A stretch of DNA of 56,718 nucleotides, taken from Lachnospiraceae bacterium (GTDB taxonomy: Bacteria; Bacillota; Clostridia; Lachnospirales; Lachnospiraceae). Where the stretch lies: the NCBI GenBank assembly GCA_009774345.1, contig VSNR01000004.1, positions 1 through 56,718 of the forward strand, in the 5' to 3' direction. Every line of letters begins with the position of its first letter. The first letter of the stretch is position 1. A program made the position numbers and the translations under genes. Shown here in pieces: positions 23,295-32,011 of this stretch. Under the pieces are notes generated by a model, which worked only from the letters and a program-made list of their open reading frames with translations, was not told where the DNA came from and made no database searches.

Positions 23295-25421
23295 ATGGCA
23301 GAACTTGTTACAATCTATGCAAAAAATAAAGAAATCGGTCTGGCAGCAGTGTCAGAGACAGACAAGGCAGTACATGAATATATTTTTTCAGAAAAGGATA
23401 GGAACCAAGATGAAGGGCGCTTTCCGGTATATCTTGCACTCAGTGAGCTGCGCAGGGGGCTTTTTAGCTGGTATGACTTTGGCAGGGAGGCGAGCATCCT
23501 CGAGATAGGTGGCGGTTACGGCGCGCTGACGGGGCTGTTCTGCGAGCGCGCCCGCGAGGTCGTTGTGACAGAGCGCTCGCCCTATCGCGCACAGATCATT
23601 CAGAAGCGGTATGAGGACAGGGACAACCTGTCGGTCTATGTTGGGGATATTTTTGAGATGACATTTGAGAAAAAATTTGACTATATCATTTTGACTGGCA
23701 TCTTGGAGCGGGCTGGAAAAGGGTCGTTTGACAGGGAGCCCTATGTGTCCTATCTACAGTCGCTGCAACAGTTTCTCAAACCGGGTGGAATCCTTCTTGC
23801 GGCGGTCGATAACCGCTATGGGCTGCGCTATTTTGCCGGAATGAAAAATATTCATACAGGCAAGGTGTTTGACAGTATCCGCAAGTACCCGGAAGGAAAC
23901 CGGGGGGCACATTCCTTCACGCGCAAGGAGATTGATGAAATCTGGGAGCAGGCGGGATTTGACGCCAAGAAGGTATATTATCCGCTGCCGGATTACAGGC
24001 TTCCCCAATTGATTTACACCGATGCATATCTGCCGGAGAACAACCTGCGCGAGCGGCTGATTCCCTATTATCCAGACCATGTATCCATGCTTTTTAACGA
24101 GAATCTTCTGTATGATGATCTGGTGGCAAATGGGGTGTTCCCGTTTTTTGCAAACTCGTTTCTGGTGGAAGCGGTGTATGATGCTGCAACTGGAAAGGGG
24201 CTTGGAAAGGTTCTCTACGCCGCCGTATCGACAGACCGCGGGAAGGAGAGGAGCTTTGCCACCGTGATTTATGAGGATGACAGCGTGGCAAAGATTCCTT
24301 TATATATGGAAGGAACGCAAAATATGCAGCAGCTGTGTGCGCATGTACAGGATCTTGCAGCACGCGGGCTGGATGTGGTGCCCCAGACGATCGAGAGCGG
24401 AAGAATTACGATGCCGCGCATGCATCTGCCGATGCTTTCTAATTACATCAAGGATATTATAGCACAAGACCCCGAACAGGTGAAGGAGATTGTCGAACAG
24501 CTTTGGCAGAATATCCTGCGCTCTTCGAATGAGACGGACGCGTCCAAGAATGCACTGCTGACAGAGGACACCAAACATCTGCCATGGGGGCCCATTTTAC
24601 AGAAAGTGTATATGGAACTGATTCCGCTGAACTGTTTTTACCGGGAGGGGGCGTTTGTCTATTTCGATCAGGAGTTTGTGCGCGAAAACTATCCTGCAAA
24701 GTACGCGCTGTTTCGCGCACTGCATTATATCTACTGCTTCACAGAGCGCGCAGAACAGTATATACCGCTTCGGTATTTTCAGGAAAAATATGAGATGGAT
24801 GCGCTCTGGCAGATTTTTAGAAAAGAGGAGGACCGCTTTCTGAGTGCGGTGCGCTGTCATGAAGCGCATCGGGTGTTCTATGGCTGGGCATATCCTGACG
24901 GGGCACGGATGCAGCGCAATGTGGACCGGCTCAACAGCGCCGCGCCGTCTGTGAAAGTGTTTCAGATGGAAGCACCGCAAAATAGCGATACTGCCACAGG
25001 CACAAAACCCTATCAGATTGGGTATGTTCCCGGAGTCTTTGACCTGTTTCATGTAGGGCATCTGAATCTGATTCGGCGCTCCAAACAGCGGTGCGAACAC
25101 TTGATAGTCGGCGTTTTGACAGATGAGTTAGTGGAGCATTTCAAGCACAAAAGACCGCATATTCCTTATGAACAGCGTGCGGCAATCGTGGCGGCGGTTC
25201 GCGAGGTCGATGAGGTGGTGCCTGTGGACTTTCATAATACGAGGAAAATCGACGCGTGGAACCTGTATCATTTTGACTGTCATTTCTCAGGAAACGATCA
25301 TGGACCAGATTGGGACAGAGACTTGGCGCAGCTGCGTGCCGTCGGTTCCAACATGGAATTTTTCGAGTACACGCAGGGAATCAGTTCCACCCAGATTAAG
25401 CAGCAGCTGGGGGCGAAATAA
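23295..25421 (+). CDS. Methyltransferase fused to a glycerol-3-phosphate-cytidylyltransferase-like domain
   Basis: The 708-residue protein starts with a class I SAM methyltransferase domain (about 45-240), with the SAM-binding loop LEIGGGYGALTG and the segment FLKPGGILLAAVDNRYG. A long middle region of unknown fold follows. The last 130 residues form a cytidylyltransferase domain of TagD/PCT type, with GVFDLFHVGHLNLI (HxGH motif) and a closing YTQGISSTQI in the place of the usual R-T-x-G-I-S-T-T. This suggests making a CDP-linked alcohol and methylating a related glycan or lipid, which is inference. AGGGGG precedes ATG 23295; the frame is open to 23196 without a better start. Confidence 0.82.
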   Translation: MAELVTIYAKNKEIGLAAVSETDKAVHEYIFSEKDRNQDEGRFPVYLALSELRRGLFSWYDFGREASILEIGGGYGALTGLFCERAREVVVTERSPYRAQIIQKRYEDRDNLSVYVGDIFEMTFEKKFDYIILTGILERAGKGSFDREPYVSYLQSLQQFLKPGGILLAAVDNRYGLRYFAGMKNIHTGKVFDSIRKYPEGNRGAHSFTRKEIDEIWEQAGFDAKKVYYPLPDYRLPQLIYTDAYLPENNLRERLIPYYPDHVSMLFNENLLYDDLVANGVFPFFANSFLVEAVYDAATGKGLGKVLYAAVSTDRGKERSFATVIYEDDSVAKIPLYMEGTQNMQQLCAHVQDLAARGLDVVPQTIESGRITMPRMHLPMLSNYIKDIIAQDPEQVKEIVEQLWQNILRSSNETDASKNALLTEDTKHLPWGPILQKVYMELIPLNCFYREGAFVYFDQEFVRENYPAKYALFRALHYIYCFTERAEQYIPLRYFQEKYEMDALWQIFRKEEDRFLSAVRCHEAHRVFYGWAYPDGARMQRNVDRLNSAAPSVKVFQMEAPQNSDTATGTKPYQIGYVPGVFDLFHVGHLNLIRRSKQRCEHLIVGVLTDELVEHFKHKRPHIPYEQRAAIVAAVREVDEVVPVDFHNTRKIDAWNLYHFDCHFSGNDHGPDWDRDLAQLRAVGSNMEFFEYTQGISSTQIKQQLGAK

Positions 25422-25437
25422 GGGAAAGGAGTATGGC

Positions 25438-27162
25438 ATGGCAGGAAAAGCAAAACTTCCCATGGGAATAGAGAATTTTGAAAGGATACGCAAGGAGGGA
25501 TTTTATTATATAGATAAAACAGGACTTATCAAAGATTTATTGGAAAATCCAGCGTATGTCAATCTGTTCACGCGCCCAAGACGTTTCGGAAAAACATTGA
25601 ATATGAGTATGCTGAAATGTTTTTTTGAAATGGGCATGACGTCAGATAACAGCACAATATTTGACGGACTCGAGATTTCAGAGGAAAAGGAATTGTGCGA
25701 AGCATATATGGGGAAATTTCCTGTGATTTCTATCACATTGAAGGGCGCAACGGGAGGGAACTTTGAAGAGGCAAAGGTCATGCTGCGCAGAATCATCGGG
25801 GTAGAGGCAATGCGGTTTCGGTTTCTGCTGCAAAGTGACAGGCTTGATGATACAGAGCGCAGCCAGTATGGGGCTTTGGTCAATACAGATCAGACTGGTA
25901 CATTTACCATGTCAGACGATCTGCTCAAAGACAGTCTGCGGATTATGTCGCAATTGTTGAAGAAACATTACGGGCAGGATACCGTTCTGCTGATTGACGA
26001 ATATGATGTGCCGCTGGATAAGGCGTATCAGTCAGGGTACTATGATTCTATGGTGGAACTCATCAGGAGTTTGTTTGGCAGCGCTTTAAAGACAAACGAC
26101 AGCCTGAAATTCGCAGTGCTGACGGGATGCCTTCGGATATCAAGGGAGAGTATTTTTACCGGTCTGAATAATTTTAAGGTATATACGGTAAAAGATGTGC
26201 GTTATAAGGAATACTTTGGTTTTACGGATGCAGAGATTCGGCAGATGCTGGAATACTATGGAGTTTCAGATCAGTATCATGCTGTTAAGGAATGGTATGA
26301 TGGTTATTTGTTCGGCAATCTGGGGATATACTGTCCATGGGATGTAATCAATTACTGCGGTGACCTGCGGGATGGGAGTGCAACAAAGCCGCAGAATTAT
26401 TGGGTAAACACGAGCAGCAATGATATTATCAGGCGATTTTTAGTCAAGGCAGATGCCGTTACCAGAGACGAGATCGAACTTTTGATCAATGGCGGATGTG
26501 TGAAAAAAATGATACATCAGGAGTTAACGTACCGGGATTTGGACTCTGATATTGACAACCTTTGGAGTATTCTCTATACGACCGGATATCTGACACAGGC
26601 AGAGGAAGATATAGATGTAGATGAAGATGAGGAAGAGCTTTCGGCACTTGTCATTCCAAACCGGGAAATCCATTGGATTTATGTCCAGCAGATACGAAAG
26701 TGGTTTAAGGAAGAGGCGCGGAAGGATACACAAAAACTCGAAAACTTTTGCAGGGCATTTGAGGAAAATGAGACTGCTGTCATTGAGAAGGAGTTTACCT
26801 CTTATCTGCGAAAGACGATCAGCATACGTGACACGGGTGTCAGAAAAGATATGAAGGAAAACTTTTATCACGGCATCCTGCTGGGTCTGTTTGGAAATAT
26901 GGACGGATGGAAAGTCCGCTCCAATGCCGAGTCCGGCGACGGCTACTGTGACATCAGCGTAGAAGTCGAGGACAGGGATATCGGTCTTGTCATCGAACTC
27001 AAATATGCAGAGAATGCGGCGTTTGACGATGCTTGTAAGGAAGCCTTAGAGCAGATTCGAAGCAGGAATTATGAAGAGGTGCTGCTTGATGACGGTATGA
27101 AAACCATCTACAGGTATGGGATTGCCTGCTATAAGAAACGGTGTAAGGTAGTTTCGGAATGA
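25438..27162 (+). CDS. AAA-ATPase-like protein with C-terminal PD-(D/E)XK nuclease domain (copy 2)
   Basis: The 574-residue protein is a PF09820/PF08011-type protein. It has LPMGIENFERIRKEG and IDKTGLI near the start, then TRPRRFGKTLNMSML as P-loop (about 38-52) and LLIDEYDVPL as Walker B. The segments LTGCLRISRESIFTGLNN and EWYDGYLFG are the family's most conserved middle blocks. The C-terminal nuclease has CDISVEV and VIELKYAE (E-x-K). It is clearly closer to copy 3 (49013) than to copy 1 (4185). It follows the methyltransferase fusion by 16 bp with AAGGAG 6 bp before ATG 25438. Its function is not established. Confidence 0.9.
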   Translation: MAGKAKLPMGIENFERIRKEGFYYIDKTGLIKDLLENPAYVNLFTRPRRFGKTLNMSMLKCFFEMGMTSDNSTIFDGLEISEEKELCEAYMGKFPVISITLKGATGGNFEEAKVMLRRIIGVEAMRFRFLLQSDRLDDTERSQYGALVNTDQTGTFTMSDDLLKDSLRIMSQLLKKHYGQDTVLLIDEYDVPLDKAYQSGYYDSMVELIRSLFGSALKTNDSLKFAVLTGCLRISRESIFTGLNNFKVYTVKDVRYKEYFGFTDAEIRQMLEYYGVSDQYHAVKEWYDGYLFGNLGIYCPWDVINYCGDLRDGSATKPQNYWVNTSSNDIIRRFLVKADAVTRDEIELLINGGCVKKMIHQELTYRDLDSDIDNLWSILYTTGYLTQAEEDIDVDEDEEELSALVIPNREIHWIYVQQIRKWFKEEARKDTQKLENFCRAFEENETAVIEKEFTSYLRKTISIRDTGVRKDMKENFYHGILLGLFGNMDGWKVRSNAESGDGYCDISVEVEDRDIGLVIELKYAENAAFDDACKEALEQIRSRNYEEVLLDDGMKTIYRYGIACYKKRCKVVSE

Positions 27163-27199
27163 TTGACGCATAATTTCCACAACTTTTGCATAAATATTA

Positions 27200-27236
27200 T
27201 TGATAAGTCCAGCAAACTGCACTATACTATAGTATA
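27200..27236 (+). promoter_or_regulatory. Promoter with a 14-bp perfect palindrome, before the 27279 gene
   Basis: TTGATA (27200-27205), a 17-bp spacer and TATACT (27223-27228). The perfect palindrome TATACTATAGTATA (27223-27236) begins with the -10 box and could be an operator at the transcription start. Confidence 0.65.
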
Positions 27237-27278
27237 TGTAAATATAGGAGCTATCAATAATGACGAGGAGGAAAAGCA

Positions 27279-29849
27279 ATGAAGTATGTGATTTTAGGCG
27301 GCGTGGCGGCGGGTACGAAAGCCGCGGCGAAGCTCAAACGCCTCGACAGGCAGGCAGAGGTTGTCATCTATACGAAAAGTACAGATATTTCCTACGCGGG
27401 CTGTGGGCTGCCATACTATATTGGCGGCGACATTGCCACCAGAGACGAGCTGATTGTCAATTCGCCGGAAAAGTATGCGGGACTTACGGGGGCCAAAGTG
27501 CAGACAGGGTGCGAGGCAGTCGGCATAGACAGCAGTGCGAAGCAGGTATCCATCCGCCGTGCCGACGGGAGCAGTTTTGCAGAAAATTATGACAAGCTGA
27601 TTATAGCGACGGGTGCCGCGCCTTTTGTGCCGCCAGTGGAAGGTGTGGGGCTTGCTGGCGCCTTCTGCGTGCGCACACCGGATGATGCCGTGGCGATTCG
27701 CGCATACGCAGAGACGAACAACTGCCGCCGTGCAGTGGTGTGCGGAGCAGGTTTTATCGGGCTTGAGGTGGTGGAGAACCTCGCTGCGATGAAGATGGAC
27801 GTGACCGTGATCGACGCCGCGCCGCAGATCATGCCCAATGCGTTTGACGCGGATATGGCTGGATATGCCAAGCGCCAGCTCAAGGCGGCTGGAATGCGTG
27901 TGCTGACCTCGGTGAGCCTCAAGGGAATCCATGGAGGGGACCGTGTGGAGCGTGTCAGTACCGACGCGGGGACCTTGCAGGCGGACATGGTGATTCTGGC
28001 GATTGGCGTCAGACCGGCAACGGCATTTTTGAATGATTCGGGAATTGAGATGTATAAAGGCACGATTCTGGTGGACGAGGAACTGCGGACAAACCTCACG
28101 GATGTCTATGCAGTCGGGGACTGCGCAATGGTTAAGAATGCATTGACAAATAAGCCGCAGTGGTCCGCCATGGGGTCTACCGCCAATCTCGCAGCCCGCG
28201 CAATGGCAAAGAAGATGCATGGTCAGGGCAGCGGCTATGGCGGCTGTCTGGGAACGGGAGTGGTGCGTCTGCTGCCCACGCTCAATGGCGGCAGGACAGG
28301 GCTGACGCACGAGCAGGCACAGGCGGCAGGGCTGGATGCAGAATCCGTAGTCTGTGTGCTCGATGACAAAGCACATTACTATCCCGGCGCGTCCTCTTTT
28401 ATCGTCAAGCTCACCGCAGAGAGAAAGAGCCGCAGGCTGCTTGGCATACAGGTGCTCGGCGCAGGGGCGGTTGACAAGATGGTGGACATCGCCGTGACAG
28501 GGATTTATCAGGGAATGAAACTCGATGATTTTGACACGATGGATTTTGCCTATGCACCGCCGTTTTCCACGGCAATTCATCCGTTTGCCACTGCATGCTA
28601 CATACTGGAAAACAAGCTGGACGGCGTGATTGACAGTATGAGTCCGTCAGAATATGCTTCGGGTGCGGCGAAGGGATACACGGTTTTGGATGCACTGCCA
28701 GCACCGGCGATTCCAAATGCCAAGTGGGTGAACTTAGCGAAAGTGACAGCGCCGATCGAGGGACTGGACAAGGATGCAAAGCTGCTGCTTGTGTGTGCAA
28801 AGGGCAAGCGGGGATACTTTTTGCAGAACCGTCTGAAAGCGCTTGGCTATACAAACACCCTTGTTTTGGAGGGCGGTATTACGTTCAATGAGGTTCGGGT
28901 ACCGCGGGATGGCAGGAAGCTCTCGCCGGAGGACATCAAGCGCGTGAAGGGTCTTGGCTGTCTGCAAGACAAGCGCTATGACGATATCTTTAATGTACGT
29001 GTCATCACGAGAAACGGCAAGATTACCGCCGATGAACAGAAAAAGATTGCTGAGGCGGCAGAAAAATTTGGCACCGGCGAGGTGACGATGACGACGCGCC
29101 TGACACTGGAAATCCAAGGCGTGCCGTATGACAGTATCGAGGAGGTGCGCGCATTTCTGGCAGAGGCAGGATTGGAGACTGGCGGGACAGGCTCGAAAGT
29201 GCGCCCTGTGGTTTCCTGCAAGGGGACGACATGCCAGTATGGTCTGATCGACACGTTTGCCCTTTCGCAAAAGCTGCATGATCTGTATTACGAGGGATAT
29301 CATGATGTGTCGCTGCCGCACAAGTTCAAGATTGCCGTCGGCGGCTGCCCGAATAACTGCGTGAAACCGGATTTGAATGACCTTGGCATCGTCGGACAGC
29401 GCGTGCCGGAGATTGATTTATCAAAATGCCGCGGCTGCAAGGTGTGTCAGGTGGAGCAGGGCTGCCCGATTCGTGTCGCGCAGCTACAGGATGGAAAGAT
29501 ACAGATTGACGCCGAGGCGTGCAACCACTGCGGGCGCTGTGTCAGCAAATGCCCGTTTGGCGCCGTAAATGAGTCCGCGGCCGGATACCGAATCTATATC
29601 GGCGGACGCTGGGGCAAGAAAGTGGCGCAGGGGCATATGCTCGACAAGCTGTTTACCTCGGAGGAGGAAGTGATTGATCTGGTAGAGCGGGCAATCTTGT
29701 TTTTCCGCGATGAGGGAAATTCAGGTGAGCGCTTTGCGGACACCATTGATCGGCTGGGATTTGACTATGTGCAGGAGAAGCTGTTACATCATGCGATTGA
29801 CCGCGAGGCAGTTTTGAAGAAAAACGTCGTAGGCGGGGCAACGTGTTAG
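27279..29849 (+). CDS. CoA-disulfide-reductase-like flavoprotein fused to rhodanese, sulfite-reductase-like and ferredoxin domains
   Basis: The 856-residue protein has four parts. Residues about 1-445 are a FAD/NAD(P)H oxidoreductase of the CoA-disulfide reductase type, with GGVAAGTKAA and the active Cys42 in SYAGCGLPYY. About 455-545 is a short rhodanese domain with active loop CAKGKRG. About 590-720 resembles the ferredoxin-like and siroheme/Fe-S part of sulfite/nitrite reductases, with SCKGTTCQYG and GGCPNNC. About 720-780 is a two-cluster ferredoxin (CRGCKVCQVEQGCP, CNHCGRCVSKCP). It likely moves electrons from NAD(P)H to a sulfur compound in the cytoplasm; the substrate is inferred only. 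It has its own promoter, and the PFK gene follows after 33 bp. Confidence 0.88.
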   Translation: MKYVILGGVAAGTKAAAKLKRLDRQAEVVIYTKSTDISYAGCGLPYYIGGDIATRDELIVNSPEKYAGLTGAKVQTGCEAVGIDSSAKQVSIRRADGSSFAENYDKLIIATGAAPFVPPVEGVGLAGAFCVRTPDDAVAIRAYAETNNCRRAVVCGAGFIGLEVVENLAAMKMDVTVIDAAPQIMPNAFDADMAGYAKRQLKAAGMRVLTSVSLKGIHGGDRVERVSTDAGTLQADMVILAIGVRPATAFLNDSGIEMYKGTILVDEELRTNLTDVYAVGDCAMVKNALTNKPQWSAMGSTANLAARAMAKKMHGQGSGYGGCLGTGVVRLLPTLNGGRTGLTHEQAQAAGLDAESVVCVLDDKAHYYPGASSFIVKLTAERKSRRLLGIQVLGAGAVDKMVDIAVTGIYQGMKLDDFDTMDFAYAPPFSTAIHPFATACYILENKLDGVIDSMSPSEYASGAAKGYTVLDALPAPAIPNAKWVNLAKVTAPIEGLDKDAKLLLVCAKGKRGYFLQNRLKALGYTNTLVLEGGITFNEVRVPRDGRKLSPEDIKRVKGLGCLQDKRYDDIFNVRVITRNGKITADEQKKIAEAAEKFGTGEVTMTTRLTLEIQGVPYDSIEEVRAFLAEAGLETGGTGSKVRPVVSCKGTTCQYGLIDTFALSQKLHDLYYEGYHDVSLPHKFKIAVGGCPNNCVKPDLNDLGIVGQRVPEIDLSKCRGCKVCQVEQGCPIRVAQLQDGKIQIDAEACNHCGRCVSKCPFGAVNESAAGYRIYIGGRWGKKVAQGHMLDKLFTSEEEVIDLVERAILFFRDEGNSGERFADTIDRLGFDYVQEKLLHHAIDREAVLKKNVVGGATC

Positions 29850-29882
29850 GAATATATAGATAAAACAAGGAGGACAACATTC

Positions 29883-31124
29883 ATGGCAAAGAAAAGAAAC
29901 ATCATCGTAGGACAATCAGGAGGACCGACATCGGTCATCAATTCCAGTCTGGCAGGCGTGTATAAGACTGCAAAGGAGAGAGGATTTCACAAGGTATATG
30001 GTATGCTGCACGGCATTCAGGGATTTCTCGATGAGCAGTATGTGGATTTGTCCACACAGATTCATTCCGATATGGATATTGAACTGTTAAAGCGCACTCC
30101 TTCTGCGTTTTTGGGTTCCTGCCGCTATAAACTTCCCGATATCCATGAAAATCCTGATATCTACGACAAGATTTTCAATATACTGGACAAACTCGATATC
30201 GAGACGTTTATCTATATCGGCGGCAATGACTCGATGGATACGATCAAGAAGCTGTCAGACTATGCAATCCTGAAAGGCTATACGCAGAAGTTTCTGGGTG
30301 TGCCAAAGACGATTGACAACGACCTTGCGCTGACAGACCACACACCCGGTTTTGGCAGCGCTGCAAAATATATTGCGGCATCCACCAAAGAAGTGATTCG
30401 CGATGCGCTGGGACTGACTTACCACAAGAGCATGATCACCGTGATCGAGGTGATGGGGCGCAACGCCGGCTGGCTCACCGGTGCGACGGCGCTTGCAAAG
30501 ACCGAGGAGTGCGACGGACCGGATTTGATTTATCTGCCGGAAATTCCGTTTGACATTGATAAATTTCTGAAGAAAGTGCAGGATTTGCTCAAAAAGAAGG
30601 AATCCATCATCATCGCCGTCTCAGAGGGCATCAAGCTTGCCGACGGCAGATATGTCTGCGAGCTGTCAGGCGGTGCGGATTATGTGGATGCGTTTGGACA
30701 CAAGCAGTTGCAGGGAACAGCGGCGTATCTGGCGGGGTATCTTGGCGCTGAGATTGGCTGCAAGACGCGCAGCATTGAATTTTCGACATTGCAGCGCAGT
30801 GCGTCACATATGGCTTCGCGCGTGGATGTCAATGAGGCATTTATGGTCGGCGGCGCTGCGGTGAAGGCAGCCGACGAGGGCGACACAGGCAAGATGGTGG
30901 TGATCGACCGCGTGTCCGACGATCCATACATGAGCGCTGCGGGCATCTATGATGTGCACCGCATTGCCAACAATGAGAAGGTCGTGCCGAGAAACTGGGT
31001 GAACAGAGAGGGAAATTACGTGACCGATGAGTTCATCAATTACATTGAGCCATTGATTCAGGGAGATTATCAGCCGTTTATGGTCAATGGTCTGCCGCAG
31101 CATCTGGTTCTGCGCAAAAAATAA
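29883..31124 (+). CDS. 6-phosphofructokinase, probably pyrophosphate-dependent
   Basis: The 413-residue PFK-family protein has GQSGGPTSVINSSL at the start, GGNDSMDT in place of the GGDGS of ATP-PFK, and PKTIDND in place of PGTIDND. Lysine in that last motif and a second acidic residue in the first are the usual marks of PPi-dependent enzymes, although some family members with them use ATP. It phosphorylates fructose 6-phosphate in glycolysis, reversibly if PPi is used. AAGGAGG lies before ATG 29883. It lies between the CoADR-type gene and folD on one strand. Confidence 0.9.
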   Translation: MAKKRNIIVGQSGGPTSVINSSLAGVYKTAKERGFHKVYGMLHGIQGFLDEQYVDLSTQIHSDMDIELLKRTPSAFLGSCRYKLPDIHENPDIYDKIFNILDKLDIETFIYIGGNDSMDTIKKLSDYAILKGYTQKFLGVPKTIDNDLALTDHTPGFGSAAKYIAASTKEVIRDALGLTYHKSMITVIEVMGRNAGWLTGATALAKTEECDGPDLIYLPEIPFDIDKFLKKVQDLLKKKESIIIAVSEGIKLADGRYVCELSGGADYVDAFGHKQLQGTAAYLAGYLGAEIGCKTRSIEFSTLQRSASHMASRVDVNEAFMVGGAAVKAADEGDTGKMVVIDRVSDDPYMSAAGIYDVHRIANNEKVVPRNWVNREGNYVTDEFINYIEPLIQGDYQPFMVNGLPQHLVLRKK

Positions 31125-31153
31125 AATATGATATCATACTAGGAGGCAGTTTG

Positions 31154-31996
31154 ATGGTACAGATCATAGACGGAAAGAAAATCTCGCAGGAGATTAAGGA
31201 CGAACTCAGGGAAAAAGTATCCACGCTCAAAGCGCAGGGAAAAACAATCTGTCTGGCAGTGATTCAAGTGGGCAGTGACCCGGCGTCGAGCGTGTATGTC
31301 GGCAACAAGAAGAAGGCGTGTGCCTACATTGGCATCGAATCCTTAGCTTATGAGCTGCCGGAGGAGACAACCGAGCAGGAGCTGTTAGATTTGGTCAGAA
31401 AGCTCAATGCTGACGATAACGTAAATGGCATATTGGTACAGCTTCCATTGCCCGCACAGATTGACGAGCAGAAGGTTATCCAGACCATTGCGCCGGAGAA
31501 GGACGTGGACGGGTTTCATGAGAAGAGTGTCGGCGCGCTCTGCGTGGGCAGCAGGGGGTTTGTGTCGTGCACGCCGCTTGGCATTATCCAGCTTCTAAAG
31601 CGCTCTCATATTGAAATCGCAGGAAAGCACTGTGTCGTGATTGGGCGCAGCAACATTGTAGGCAAACCGATGGCACTTTTACTGTTACGGGAAAATGGCA
31701 CTGTCACGGTCTGCCATTCGCGCACACAGAATTTAAAAGAAATCACAAAGCAGGCGGATATTCTGGTTGTGGCAGTCGGAAAGCCGAAATTTGTGGACGA
31801 TTCCTATGTAAAAGAAGGCGCCGTTGTCATTGATGTCGGCATCCACAGGGATGAGAACAATAAACTTTGCGGCGATGTCGATTATGAGAAGGTAGCACCG
31901 CACACCAGTGCGATCACACCGGTTCCGGGCGGCGTGGGACCGATGACCATTGCGATGCTGATGTACAATTGTGTTTCTTCTATAGAAATAAGTTAA
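31154..31996 (+). CDS. folD: Bifunctional methylene-THF dehydrogenase/cyclohydrolase FolD
   Basis: The 280-residue protein has the FolD catalytic region VYVGNKKKACAYIGI (Tyr and Lys), QLPLPAQID, the KDVDGFH turn and the NADP-binding GRSNIVGKPMALLLL. It closes with PVPGGVGPMTIAMLM. It interconverts methylene-, methenyl- and formyl-tetrahydrofolate in one-carbon metabolism. ATG 31154 lies 7 bp after AGGAGG; TTG 31151 is an unlikely alternative. It is 29 bp after PFK and 15 bp before rarA. Confidence 0.96.
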   Translation: MVQIIDGKKISQEIKDELREKVSTLKAQGKTICLAVIQVGSDPASSVYVGNKKKACAYIGIESLAYELPEETTEQELLDLVRKLNADDNVNGILVQLPLPAQIDEQKVIQTIAPEKDVDGFHEKSVGALCVGSRGFVSCTPLGIIQLLKRSHIEIAGKHCVVIGRSNIVGKPMALLLLRENGTVTVCHSRTQNLKEITKQADILVVAVGKPKFVDDSYVKEGAVVIDVGIHRDENNKLCGDVDYEKVAPHTSAITPVPGGVGPMTIAMLMYNCVSSIEIS

Positions 31997-32011
31997 AAAA
32001 CAAGTTGAATT

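Noticed and set aside
27294..28580. 428-codon minus-strand frame inside the CoA-disulfide-reductase-like gene
   Set aside because: It is a shadow of the GC-rich coding strand, rich in His, Cys and Arg, with no domain and no ribosome site.
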